This document shows positions 11,649-22,129 of a DNA stretch of 54,347 bases, piece after piece (position 1 is the first letter of the stretch; each line of letters opens with the position of its first letter). Under the pieces are notes generated by a model, which ran no database searches, was not told where the DNA came from, and worked only from the letters and a program-made list of their open reading frames with translations. The stretch is from the NCBI GenBank assembly GCA_004802705.1, contig SGPL01000198.1, forward strand, positions 1 to 54,347. The letters are read 5' to 3'. This stretch comes from Bondarzewia mesenterica (Eukaryota; Basidiomycota; Agaricomycetes; Russulales; Bondarzewiaceae). The position numbers and the translations under genes are program-made.

Positions 11649-11928
11649 ACAGGCGGTTGTTCGTTCGTTCGCTTTAAAGATATCGCAATTTGGGCTGTGT
11701 TCGAATGAGGATGGTGTAGGAAGATAAAAATGAACCAACATCATCAAAATGAGGGCAAACAGACGCGTCGCGTTCTGGCGGTCACGGGATCTATCCTGCC
11801 ATCACGTCGCAGCGGCATTGAGACCAAATGATACTCAGATCGAGGCAGAAACACAGAAGTATGATAGAAATCTGTGTGAAACTGAGAGGAGGAGAAAAAT
11901 GTAAAGATTATGCGCTATGGAATCTGGT

Positions 11929-13847
11929 CTAGTAACTCTTGAGGGGAAGATGATCTTCTCTCGTCCTTTTCCTGCCATGGCCGTGATGACCCGTTCCTGT
12001 CAGGTCGACCGTTCCCCCGTTCTCGATGAAAGCATCCAATCGAGGAGATACCTCGTAATTGAACTCCTTCATCTCATCTAAAGCAAGCCTATACCGAGGA
12101 TCGCCTGCTGAGACGCAACGACGCACGATTGCCTCGTACACGGCAATAGGTGGCTGGAAGGATTCAGCCTTCATCTCCTCCAAGTAGAAGAACGCATCTT
12201 CGTATGTCTGTCCGGTCAGGCAAAGGATTATAAGGCGTTCATAAGTGAGCGCGTCTGGCTTGATGCCTGAGTCCTTCATGTCGGCCACGATTCGGTCGCC
12301 CAATTCCCGATGTCTCGCTGCAATACAGCCAGAAAGCAAGAAATTGTATGTGTCGGCGTCGGGCTTCACACCGAGCTCTGGGAAAATCTGGTATGTGCCA
12401 AAAGCGCGTTGCAAATCGCCCAGCGCGACGGAGGCTTGCACGATGACATTGATGGCGGTGATATCGATAGCCTTTTCTTCTTTGTGCAACTCCTCGAGCG
12501 CGTCCCAAGCAGAGTCGATAGCATCGGAATCAGTCTTTACCGCAAGGAAGATGGGGTGGGAAGTCTCGGATGTCGGATCGAGGCGATTTTCGCGCATCAC
12601 AGCGAGAAGCGCCAAAGCGTCCTTCACATGGTCCGTACGACAGAAGGCCTCGATAATCGGAGCGAAGTGGTATTCCTTCAACTCGGCACCAATGACTTTG
12701 AGAGTCCGGAGCACATCCATCGCCAGGTCTGGCAAACCATGTCGGCCGGCTGTGTGAAGTACTTCGAGGCAGAGGCCTTCGTCCGGAGTGACGTTGAGGG
12801 TGTGCACAACTTTCGGCCAGAGAAGAACAACGCCATCTTTCTAGCAACAATGATCTTTGTCAGAATATAGTAAACGTCTGCGATACTTGCACTCACATAA
12901 AAATAGCGGGTCGCCGTCAACAAACACTTGACCCAAACATTTGTACCAAGCCTGCGCACAGACGATGCCTCATAATTCTGCGCCAAATCAATGGCAAGGC
13001 GGGAAGTCCCGCTTCGTGTCGCCAGAAGAATGATATCTTCTGCAGTCTCTATTCTTGGAGACAGTCCGCGACCCTCCATTTCGACCAAGAGGAGAAGAGC
13101 CATTTCCAGGTTCTTCACGACAGTATACCTTCGAATCATCCACATGTAGGTCACTGAATTCGGCTCCAAGCCCACTTCCTGTAACTGCTTGAAGGCATCC
13201 CATACCAACTCATGATCGCAGTGTTGCATTGACTGTGCACGCAAAAGCCATCACACATTCGTATTGTGAGCAGCGCCGTCGAAGGAAAACGATGTTTTTC
13301 GACTTACCTGGATGAGGTAGTTATATGATTGTATGGTGGGCTGTATTTCCATGCCCCTCATATCGTCCATGATAGCCCAGCACTCCTCATAGGCTCCCAT
13401 CTTGGCAAAAGTCTCGAGCAAGAGATTATAAGTAAAAATGTCAGGCTCGATGTTATTCTGCTTCATGTCAACAACGGTCCGGAGCGCATAGATGGATTGT
13501 CTAGTGTCTGACGCCCGTCCCAGTTTTAGGTTGTAAGCGGAAAGCTGAGGTGGATGCGAAGCATCCTGATCGAATGTCCATGGCTGGCTGCGAAGTCCCT
13601 TTGGCGGTGGAGTCGCGCCGTCCTCTCGTCGAGACATATTATGTTGTTGTGTGGACGCATGTCGTTGCTGACGATGAGATATGACAGCTAACGACAGAAA
13701 ACGGTGTTCAGATGAACTGGAACGGAATGGAAGAAAATTCGACGCACATTCAAGAATAGAACTGGAGGACTTGAGGGCTGACTGAGATGCTGCAGGTATG
13801 CGCTTTCGAGCTACCGAAAGAGCATTTCTGGAGGAAGACGCGAGCAT
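11929..13847 (-). CDS. Mitochondrial pentatricopeptide repeat (PPR) protein
   Basis: The start at 13847 gives a classical mitochondrial presequence: MLASSSRNALSVARKRIPAA, Arg/Ser-rich and free of acidic residues for more than 30 residues. PPR units follow: DIFTYNLLLETFAKMGAYEE, PTIQSYNYLIQ, LEPNSVTYMWMIRRYTVVKN, LKEYHFAPIIEAFCRTDHVK, DITAINVIVQASVALGDLQR, KPDADTYNFLLSGCIAARHR and KPDALTYERLIILCLTGQTY. Each is about 35 residues with the TYN/AL core. Introns fall near 13243-13312 and 12840-12900. The C-terminus is basic (GHHGHGRKRTREDHLPLKSY). Such proteins bind organellar RNA and act in mitochondrial mRNA processing, stability or translation; the target RNA cannot be told from sequence. It shares a 162-nt divergent promoter with RAD21. 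Confidence 0.9.
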
Positions 13848-14009
13848 GGTCAGTGGAAGTCCCGAAATGTGGTCTGCACGAAAATGTCTGTTCAAGTCAC
13901 GAGACGACAGTGTCACAGTGCGTCGCAGTGTGTCACGCTGCATATCTCGCTCTCTCTTGCCACAACCGCGCCTGAACGCGCTTATTTCTTGGATACCTAT
14001 CTTCACGTT
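13848..14009. promoter_or_regulatory. Short divergent promoter, PPR gene / RAD21
   Basis: Only 162 nt separate the two opposing start codons, so both promoters and 5' UTRs lie here or overlap the genes. The longer PPR reading frame continues upstream through this interval, but the presequence start at 13847 is more natural. No clear TATA box is visible. Confidence 0.5.
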
Positions 14010-16364
14010 ATGGTGTGTTGTCATTTTTTCCGTTCCACCATATTCATGCTCATTAGTGCATCCACTCAAGTTCTACTCAGAAGCAATCCTGTCTCGGCGT
14101 GGCCCTCTAGCCAAAGTATGGCTGGCTGCTCACATGGAGCGAAAACTCTCCAAGGCCCAGACGTTACAGACAGACATCGAACAGTCTGTCGGTGAGTCGC
14201 ATATCATCTCTTTGACCGAGCTGTACTTGAACTTTTCTCTTCGTTAGATGCTATCATGGGCCAAGAGGTTGAGGTCATGGCCCTCCGGCTCAGTGGACAA
14301 TTGTTGTTGGGTGTCGTTCGAATCTACAGTCGTAAAGCGAAGTATCTATTGGACGATTGCAATGAAGCTCTTCTCAAAATCAAAATGGTGTGTCCTGTTG
14401 CCACAGTCTCGTTCTACTCACACGAACATCCAAACCAGGCATTCCGTCCAGGAATTGTGGACATGACAGAAGACCAACTCGCTGTCAATCGCAATGCTAT
14501 TACTTTGCAGGCGGGCGGTCTTGATTTGGATGTCCTTCTGCCTGACATAAACTGGTAAGAGACCACTGCCTTATTTTGTCCCATTGACTTCTTCACGACT
14601 CTCTGCGTGCAGGGATATTGACTTCGAAGATCGAGTTGTTCAACCTCAGGGGCACCATGTTGCGCGCCAAGCTGACATCACCCTTGCCACTGCAGATGAT
14701 CTACAGTTCGACTTTGATGATCAAGGGTATGGTTTCGACTTGGGCCCCGCTGATGGTATTGGTTCACAAGATTACGAACTTGATCTTGGATTGGACTTCG
14801 GAGATGGGCCGTTAAGCGTCAGCGGTCGTGATTACGACAACATGAGCGTCGAAGTGGGCCGTGATGCGCCTCCGCCGCGAGAAGCTAGACAGTCACTCGA
14901 CTCGCACCTGTTAGGTAGGCGTGGGGCAGACACAGATCTAGATATTTTGTCCCAAAGGAGCAGAGATCTGTCTGAACATCCCCTCGGCGCTGACATGGAC
15001 ATCGACTTCGGCCCTGATATTGGAATGGATATCGACTTGGGTCTTGACTTTGGTGACAATCCCCTGAGCGAGCGAGAGAAGACCCCGGGCCAAACGCGAT
15101 CACTCTCCAGAGCCTGTACGTGTTCATGCTGTTTCTGTTCCTTCGAATGCTGAGCCCTTGCAGCTTCCCCTTTGAGCGATGTGCCCCAGACGCCACCGCC
15201 TGTCATCGATCTGAATGCCGAGATTGTTGGTGCAGAGGGGCAGGAGCCTGAGCAGGCTGGAGAGAAGGGTGAGGAAAAGAAAAAGCGCAAAGAAAAGAAA
15301 CAAATTATAGACGACATCACTGAGATCCAGGGCGGGAAGAGACGTGGTGGACTCGGCGCCGAGATTGCCAAAGACGTCTCCTCAATTCTTACAGAACATC
15401 ACTACCTTCCCCGCTCATCGCTCGTCATGCGCTTGCTCGAGATCCGCGAAGATCCCATCGCCCATTTCTTTCCGACGAAGGTGACGCCTACCGGCACGTA
15501 CTTTTGCGCTGCACCACCTGGTATAGCACCAGAGCTGCAGGAAATGTTCATGCGTCCGATGCAGATGCATGCGCCACACAAGCGTCGCGCTGCGTCTCCC
15601 GGAAAACCGGCGAGCAAGAAAGCCCGTTTGGAGGAAAGCGTTGCTGGCGACGATGAGATAGAACAAGCCCGGCGTGCGGCTAGTGTTGCGCCGAGCGTTG
15701 CGCTGGGGAGCGAGATACTTGGGCGTGCGAGCATTGGCCCTGGGTTCGAGGGTGGCCTCGAATTCGACAACACCGGACTTGGAGTGGAGGACTTCCAGAT
15801 GGACTTGGGAGAGATTCGGGGGGAAGAGGCGGACGTTCGTTTGGAGATGCTGCGCGCACGGTCAAAGTCTCTTGCTCTATCGGAGCTGACGCGGTTATCG
15901 ACGCCAGGGATCGAAGAGAGCGAAGAGACGTACGCGGATCTGGAGTGTCCGATCGTGGTGTTTGACATGAAGGGGCAGAGCCAATCGAGCGAAAGTACTG
16001 ATAGCGTGGATTCCAAGGGATATAGCCAAAACACCGTGAGGGCCCTAGGAATCGTTAGGAAGGAGCTGCAACCTGAGGCAGATGGGGGGGGAGAGAAAGT
16101 CATGAGTTTCAAAAGGATGTCGGAGAAGGTGACCTTTCTCCTTCTAACGCATGAGTTGTCTTTGGCTGATGAATCTTGCAGGCGACACGGCGAGCAGCTT
16201 CATCATTCTTTTTTGAGCTCCTCGTTCTGGGAACGCGGGACTGCATCAAACTTTCTCAGGCCGCACCGTTTGAAAACATTGAGGTTCGACCAACGGACAA
16301 ACTATGGAATCTTCGACAGCACAGCTCTACTGCGCCCTCTTTGGCAGTGTCCATGGGTCTATGA
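14010..16364 (+). CDS. RAD21: Cohesin kleisin subunit Rad21/Scc1
   Basis: Alpha-kleisin that closes the SMC1-SMC3 ring and is cut by separase at anaphase. Seven exons: 14010-14012, 14071-14191, 14248-14387, 14439-14554, 14613-15115, 15164-16128, 16182-16364. They total 2031 nt, exactly 677 codons, so 676 residues. The first coding exon is just ATG, followed by GTGTGT and a 58-nt intron. The N-terminal kleisin domain reads [20 protein letters not shown], then [18 protein letters not shown] and [15 protein letters not shown]. The middle is acidic with repeated D/G/L-rich units ([31 protein letters not shown]), which echo each other. The C-terminal winged helix has [20 protein letters not shown] and ends SLAVSMGL. 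Mitotic Rad21 is preferred over meiotic Rec8 by overall likeness, without proof. It lies divergent from the PPR gene. Confidence 0.95.
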
Positions 16365-16689
16365 TTCGGAGGATATTCTCTATGCACGTCTTCTCGTGTT
16401 TATGACGGATTATTTCTTGGTTTACGCATTCACGCATTGTCATGGTTCATGTTTTAATTCCTGTCTTCCATGGCGCGAGCTTTTGATTTGTGCATCTTCT
16501 TGATTCATATATTCAGGTATATTCCCCCTAGTTATATCTTTATCAAGGATCTGTACGTTACTGTTATGGATTGTGATGGATTGTATGTTGTAAGACGCAT
16601 GAGTTAGAATATGTTCGCGCTAACATTGTTCGTTGGGTATCCCCGGTAATAACGGACAAAAGATGTAAGAGATGTAAAAAGGCATAAAG
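16365..16689. other. RAD21 3' flank
   Basis: 325 nt after the RAD21 stop, AT-rich with TTGTGATGGATTGTATG-type short repeats near 16567-16590. Presumably the 3' UTR. No gene seen. Confidence 0.4.
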
Positions 16690-17440
16690 GCATTATTGGG
16701 GGATCGGAACAGGTATGATTATCTTGCCACCCACGTTCATGCCGACTGTGAACCTACTCACAAGGTTATAGAGTCCGACAGTCGACATGGCTTCCACCAT
16801 CTGTTGTCACCGCGCCAGCCGAGCGCTGCAGAGAGCAAGGCGGGGGAGACTGTCAATGGCATGTGCGAGCGCGGAGGGCCCATGGACTAGCCCGACGAAA
16901 GGGTGTGCGAGGCGATGGTCCGACGCTGTGGAGTCGTGTGGCCCGCGGCACGGCCGATGGGCTCGTGCGCTAACCTATAGCAAGTATCAAATCCAGGGTG
17001 AGTTATACGGTTCTGCGTAGGCAAAAACGGCATTAGAATTCGGGTAATGATAAGCTTACCATTCATATGTTGCACCGTTCAGGGCTCACAACGTAGGGTC
17101 TGAGTGGTTATTACGATGAGACGTTCGATATGTTTGTTTTTCATTCAAGATGTACTCAAAAAAAGCTCCCGCATGTCTGCCGGGATGGTATTTTTTATTA
17201 TGAATGGCGTCGACGAGTTCATTTTAATTTTGTGCGATCGACGGCGCGTTCAGTCTTGAGTCCAAATCCAAGTCAACGGTGATCGTCGCGTCTCCCAAGC
17301 CTCCCCATAGCTGAAGAACATACTTACAATACACCATCGAGGTCCATCAATGTTCCGTCTTGTTCCGTTTGGTCTCCGCGAGCGATATATAGCATCTGCG
17401 ATCTATTTTGGCAGACAGCAGTTCGTGTTTGAATGCTCTG
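16690..17440 (-). pseudogene. Decayed copy of carboxymuconolactone-decarboxylase-like gene
   Basis: On the minus strand this stretch aligns by eye with nearly the whole of the intact gene at 22130-23090. Its last coding part reads MVEAMSTVGLYNLVSRFTVG and ends IIIPVPIPQ-stop, against MVEATATVGMYNFVSRFVVG and DVPVPIPE-stop in the intact copy. Upstream, about 55 nt are missing next to the GACAAC before that ATG, and a one-base shift puts a TGA in frame. Further on, recognisable but diverged stretches appear at 17055-17090 (ATGTTGCACCGTTCAGG), 17165-17200 (CCGGGATGGTATT) and 17330-17420 (CATCGAGGTCCATCAATG). The codon frame of the last exon is kept, so decay is probably recent or that fragment is still transcribed. 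Confidence 0.75.
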
Positions 17441-17560
17441 GCTTAAATAAAGTCGGCGCCGTCAGCTTGGGCGATGATCAGTAGGCCGCCGGATGGCAAA
17501 CGACCGGTGCCGAGAGACCGGGAACATATGAATCCGTCGGAACCATGTCGGATGTTGTTT

Positions 17561-17586
17561 GATTGGCTTAGAGGCTTAAGCCAATC
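17561..17586. repeat. Small perfect hairpin
   Basis: GATTGGCTTA (17561-17570) is followed after six bases by its exact reverse complement TAAGCCAATC (17577-17586). It lies 27 nt outside the left end of the MITE. Its role is unknown; it may be chance or a footprint of another repeat. Confidence 0.5.
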
Positions 17587-17613
17587 ATCTGAAGATCTGA
17601 TATCTGATCACTA

Positions 17614-18272
17614 CAGTGTTGACCCAGTCCTTGATCTTACCCCATTCCTTGATCCACCTGCTAATAACTCATGTAATTTTGAAGATTTTCATTACCTCTT
17701 TGGTATTAATATTCTTTCATATGTAAGGACCATTGCCTAAAATTTATGTGTGTGTCAGTGAGGTGGTTGTAGAATAGCACTTGGATTCATCCTCAAAATG
17801 ACCCAAATTACATGATTACAACTTTTGTCACTCAATTATATGTAAAATTTGAGTCGATATTAATACCCAAAAAAAATCTACTATATTGAAAGGCTCCTAA
17901 AGAACATTTTATGAAAGATAAGCAATGGCATTGAAGCACAATCTGGTGCTTGAGACTCAAGTCTTTTGAAAAAGAGACCAAAACAGGATGAGTGTGACAG
18001 GAGTGACAGCTCGACTGGCTTGAGTTTGGCAGATTTTGGCAGGGTCACATGGTGTCACGTGCAGATCAAGGACTGGGGTGTCATGAAATTCGACCTTCAG
18101 ATCGTTTTGCAAACTACTCTCGGCCACTTAATCCGTTGGCTTTCAGAGTTGGAGGATATGATCTTAAGATAGTATATTAGCTAACTACAAGCTTTGTTTT
18201 GTGTAAAACCAATGGAATCTGACTGAGAACGCATCAGGCAAAGTTGTGGATCAAGGAATGGGTCAACACTGT
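17614..18272. mobile_element. Tc1/mariner-type MITE with TA target duplication
   Basis: The left end reads CAGTGTTGACCCA from 17614, and the right end reads TGGGTCAACACTG up to 18272, exact inverted copies. Both ends are flanked by TA (17612-17613 and 18273-18274), the target duplication and CAGT-type terminus of Tc1/mariner elements. The right terminal repeat continues to 28 bases with the flanking TA, ending in the complement of ATTCCTTGATCCAC. The left arm has the same 28 bases interrupted by an 18-base near-duplicate (GTCCTTGATCTTACCCC region). A further partial copy, GATCAAGGACTGGGGTG, lies inside at about 18066. The 659-bp interior is AT-rich with no transposase-like reading frame, so it is non-autonomous. 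Confidence 0.85.
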
Positions 18273-18274
18273 AT

Positions 18275-18552
18275 CGTTCTTTTGGATTCATGGTTTGGGG
18301 TCCGCGGTGTTCCGCCACAGATTTTCTGATGCGGGGACTGTCGTGGCTGAATCCGGGCTGTGGGGGCTCTGTTCAGCGGCCCGGGGTCGCGTTTTGCAAC
18401 TTGCTCATCGATGACCGCCCCACTCAGACTGAGTGCCACTGGTGGTAGTGGCACCCTGGCGACACCTGGACACCACGTGTTTATGAACTCGCCTGCACAT
18501 AAAAGAGCATTGAGCCTTTATTCCTCCCCCGACGAGCAAACACTGTCTCACC
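18275..18552. other. Upstream flank of the NTPase gene
   Basis: The 278 nt between the MITE and the NTPase start codon are GC-richer than the MITE. They hold no gene I recognise and presumably include the promoter and 5' UTR. Confidence 0.4.
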
Positions 18553-21500
18553 ATGCTTCCTCAGATCGAACCAGAAGACATAAGCCCGAACCTGCACGCA
18601 CGGTTCGATAGGCGCATCGTCCTGCTCCTGCAAATTGACAACAAATGGCACGATGATTGGCTTGACATTGGCCCTCAAGATCCTCTAACTGATTCAATGC
18701 TCCCTCAACTAATCTGTGTTATTGCAAAGACGAGCGATAAGAATGTGCAAGGGTATCGACAATTGGAGCAGGCCCAGTCGCTGCTTGAGAACAATCCTGC
18801 CCTCAAGGAGGCTCTGCGAAAAGTGTGGAGCGCTCAATCCTTTGCGAAGATACGGAGTGCAGGTGCGCGTTTTACTGTTTGATCCTTATTCAGTTGTTGA
18901 CAATCTCACTGGCAGTCCTCCTTCGATCGCCGCCATCGCCTCCCGACGAGAAGTTCAAACAGAGGGGGAGGATTGAAAAGTCGGAGTTAACTGGTAAGTC
19001 GCACCTGCATCTAAACTTGGCCAGCTCATCTAGGAGTATTTGCCGACTGATGCTTATCTAGATAACGGCAAGTGATTGTCCATCATCGCCCTTCTGTCCA
19101 TGCTGAATCGAGTTCCAGCCGTTCGTAAGGCTTGAAATGCTCCATACGAGCTAGATTATCACGTCTTGCTACTCGAGACTGTCAACGACATGAAGATCAA
19201 TGGGCGTGGTTACGATTACTCGAACACCGTGACGATTCTCCAAAGTTCAGGCACTGGCAAATCCCGAATGGTTGATGAACTAGCAGCCCTTGTTTTTACA
19301 ATCCCCTTCAACTTGCGTGCCCAGCTTGAAACAGAAGGTTGGTGATTCAGTCATTCCATTATATAATAGGCCCATATACTTACCTGTCGCTTCAGTCCTA
19401 GCATTTCCTCCTCCGGACGACAATGTGCGAGACCATTTACTCAAGCAGTGCGACATATATGACGCCGTGCGCGTACATTACGATGTGTTTTTTTTGCGTC
19501 TTTTTACTACCGTTCGCGAGAGACTGCAGTTACTTCTCGGACAGCGCACGCTTTCATACGAAACGCTAACAAGGGAATGGAGGGAGCATTTGCGTTCCGA
19601 CAAATTCCCCGCGGCGCGCGAAGACCTTTACAACAATGTAATTGCGGAAGCGACTGTGCGTCCCTTTTTTCTTTGCGTTGGATGCCCTATTATCTAGCTT
19701 TTCAGGACAAGTTTTTGAATAATGTCCGGCAAAAGCACGAGCCAACTTGGACAAAAGGTGGGTTCACGTCGCTTGATGAACATGCAGCCAGACGCTTGGC
19801 CATCGAAGAGCTCCAGATCTTGCTGCGGGTTATCGACCCGTCATGGGAAATGGGCGAAGTTTGCGCGCGCCCCGTTCAGATCGTGTTCTATTTCGACGAA
19901 GCCCATGAGCTTGTCCAGAAGAAGGCACCCAAAAACTATTACGATAAGACCTTGTATGACGTTTTACTTTCGGTTTTCAATGATTTTCTGCCCTTTCCCG
20001 TCTTTGCGATCTTCCTTTCGATCATCCCGCATATCGCCTATTTTGCCCCACACAGAACCAAGTACGATCCTCGCGTGCTGCACAAAGCGGTCGCTTGCAG
20101 CCCCCGATTACCGAAACCCCCTTCGACTGCGCGCCAGACTTCCCCATCATACCCGGTAAGCTGACTCTCGAGGAGGTGGCCGCCGTACCTTTCATGGCGA
20201 AATTCGGGAGACCTTTGTAATTCCTGCTTCTTTGTCCGCCAATGGCACCAGTACTAAGTTGGTTGGCATCGCAGATTCTGGTCAATGTTCCGTGATATCC
20301 AAAACGATGTCGAGATCTTTCAGCTGTCGTCCTCTGTTCTCAAGACGGCACGCAGCAAGCTCATCTGTGACACCGATGTAGAGAAGTTCTTTGACGGATC
20401 TGGCGCCGCCGCCAGATTGGCAGTCGCCGACGTCCGTCTCTGCCTTGACTATGAGCCAAGGCGGCAGCAGAATCAGATGGTTGTCGCCGAACTCGTCGCG
20501 AGCCACATGCGAATGGCTTATTCTGTTCTAAAACATGGCGAGTACTTGCGTTCTGGATACTCTAGCGAGCCGCTACTTGCTGAAGTCAGTTCTGCTCTTC
20601 CGGCTGATTTATCTGTCCATGCTAACTTTGTTCTCCCAGGCAGCAGCCATTCAACTACAACACTGGCGGACGACACGTCGGACCATTCTCATTGAGACTC
20701 TTCAATATCATGTGGAGAACGGTCTTCTGGATCTCGGCGAGCGAGGAGAAGTTGTAGCGAGTCCTCGTTACGGAGGCGTACGATCGCGCCGTCTTACGAG
20801 ATCATGACCAGCGCGCGCTTTTTAGTCTGGGCTGTCGCGTCACCACGTTTATTACGGAGCTCTTCGAGGACAGCATTGCCCAGCAGATCCTAGACAGCCG
20901 ACCGGACAACATTGCCGACGGTCTTATCTTCCGCGAAGCATTCAAGGATGCGAGGGTTCGGTTCACGCACTTCGCCAAACTGGGCGACAGCTCGGTCGCC
21001 TCGACGGATGGGTTGTTTGCCGCTTTTGTCCGAGGCATGGCGTTCATTGCTCGAACTGGTCAGGCTGTCGTTGACTTTCTGATCCCGGTGCTACTGCGGA
21101 ATGAATTGCTTCGCGAGGAGGTCATGACAGTTATCCTCGTCCAGGTCAAACGCCGCGAGACTGCTGGGAGTGCTGCGGCATATGACATCAAAGCGGAGGA
21201 TATCTCCTTCTTTTCGACGTCCGACCCGTTCATCGAAGATCGGCGACCGTACTGCACTATCGTGATGGAACTGTGTGTGCAACCTGCCATTCCCGAGTAT
21301 GGATCCAAGGCAAAGAAACAGGCTCGAATTTTTCGCCCGCATGACGATACACAGAAATCGCCCTCGGGAGTCGACATCAAACAGGCAGGGGTGGCAAGGG
21401 GCGAGCTTCGGTCGGCCGATGAGGCACAGACCAAAGTCCATCCACGTTACAACATCTATGCCTACGGCTGCTCGGGTACCGTCTACCAGGAAATCATGCC

Positions 21501-21717
21501 TGAGGACAAGAATATATACGCTTTCCTGCTTGCGTCTCGCGATTTCCTGTCGGAACAAACCCGCACTGACGAACGGGCGGTCGCAGCAGTCCGGAGACTA
21601 AAGCCGTCTTGGACGGTGGGCAAGGAATGTTTCCATTGGATCCAGAACACTTCACTTGGGGATGCCGTCGACGAAGAGGAAGCGGAGGGAATTGTCATTT
21701 CGCAGTATGAAAGTTGA
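18553..21717 (+). pseudogene. P-loop NTPase with nuclease-like C-terminus, frame-broken
   Basis: Member of a large lineage-specific family I recall from Agaricomycete genomes, usually left as hypothetical. The start MLPQIEPEDISPNL is at 18553. The Walker A-like loop SSGTGKSRMVDELA is at about 19243-19285, and the Walker B-like strand VFYFDEAHELV at about 19885-19920. Later family blocks are ITETPFDCAPDFP (about 20110-20145), CLDYEPRRQQNQ (about 20445-20480), LRSGYSSEPLLAE and LGERGEVVA. A C-terminal domain follows with VDFLIPVLL and ILVQVKRR (about 21070-21155), spacing that recalls a D...QxK restriction-endonuclease-like fold. It ends YAYGCSGTVY...EGIVISQYES. Introns with GT-AG ends lie near 18863-18915, 18993-19040, 19340-19410, 19655-19705, 20217-20270 and 20586-20638. 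Two one-base frame breaks are visible, near 20065-20095 and 20755-20765. Either sequencing error or early decay; function unproven. Confidence 0.65.
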
Positions 21718-22129
21718 GGAGTCCGTCAACAGCTGTAAGTCTACTCTTCCCTTCCTCATTTATTTAATATATTACTCTGCCGGGTGAGATTGCTGCATAA
21801 AAGTACGTCGCAGAGTACACTGTCTCGCACGATGGTCCCTTCAATAGTACGGCTGTCTTTTGTTAGTAATAGTGAGTCAACCTCTCTGGCCATTTTCGTA
21901 GTCGTACCGTATAGAAGACAACAAACCCAGTGTCAAGAGCAATGATTGCCACATTCACGGATGGCATGGGATGTGGTATCGTTTCATCCAACGAGGATGA
22001 ACATGCATGAGAGGTGTTTGAGATATAAGTTACTCGGGCCATAGGTGACAGGACGTAGTTGGCACGGTGGCAAGTCTCAGGCTAACGAAAAAAATATTCG
22101 AGGGCAGATACAACGGAAATTCGAAAATA
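21718..22129. other. Convergent intergenic region
   Basis: 412 nt between the 3' ends of the NTPase gene and the decarboxylase-like gene. No gene or repeat recognised. Confidence 0.45.

Noticed and set aside
13848..14069. Longer N-terminus for the PPR protein
   Set aside because: Extending past 13847 removes the mitochondrial presequence from the N-terminus and runs into the RAD21 start.
17474..17740. 89-codon open frame crossing the left end of the MITE
   Set aside because: Half of it is MITE sequence; there is no homology and the element interrupts any older frame.
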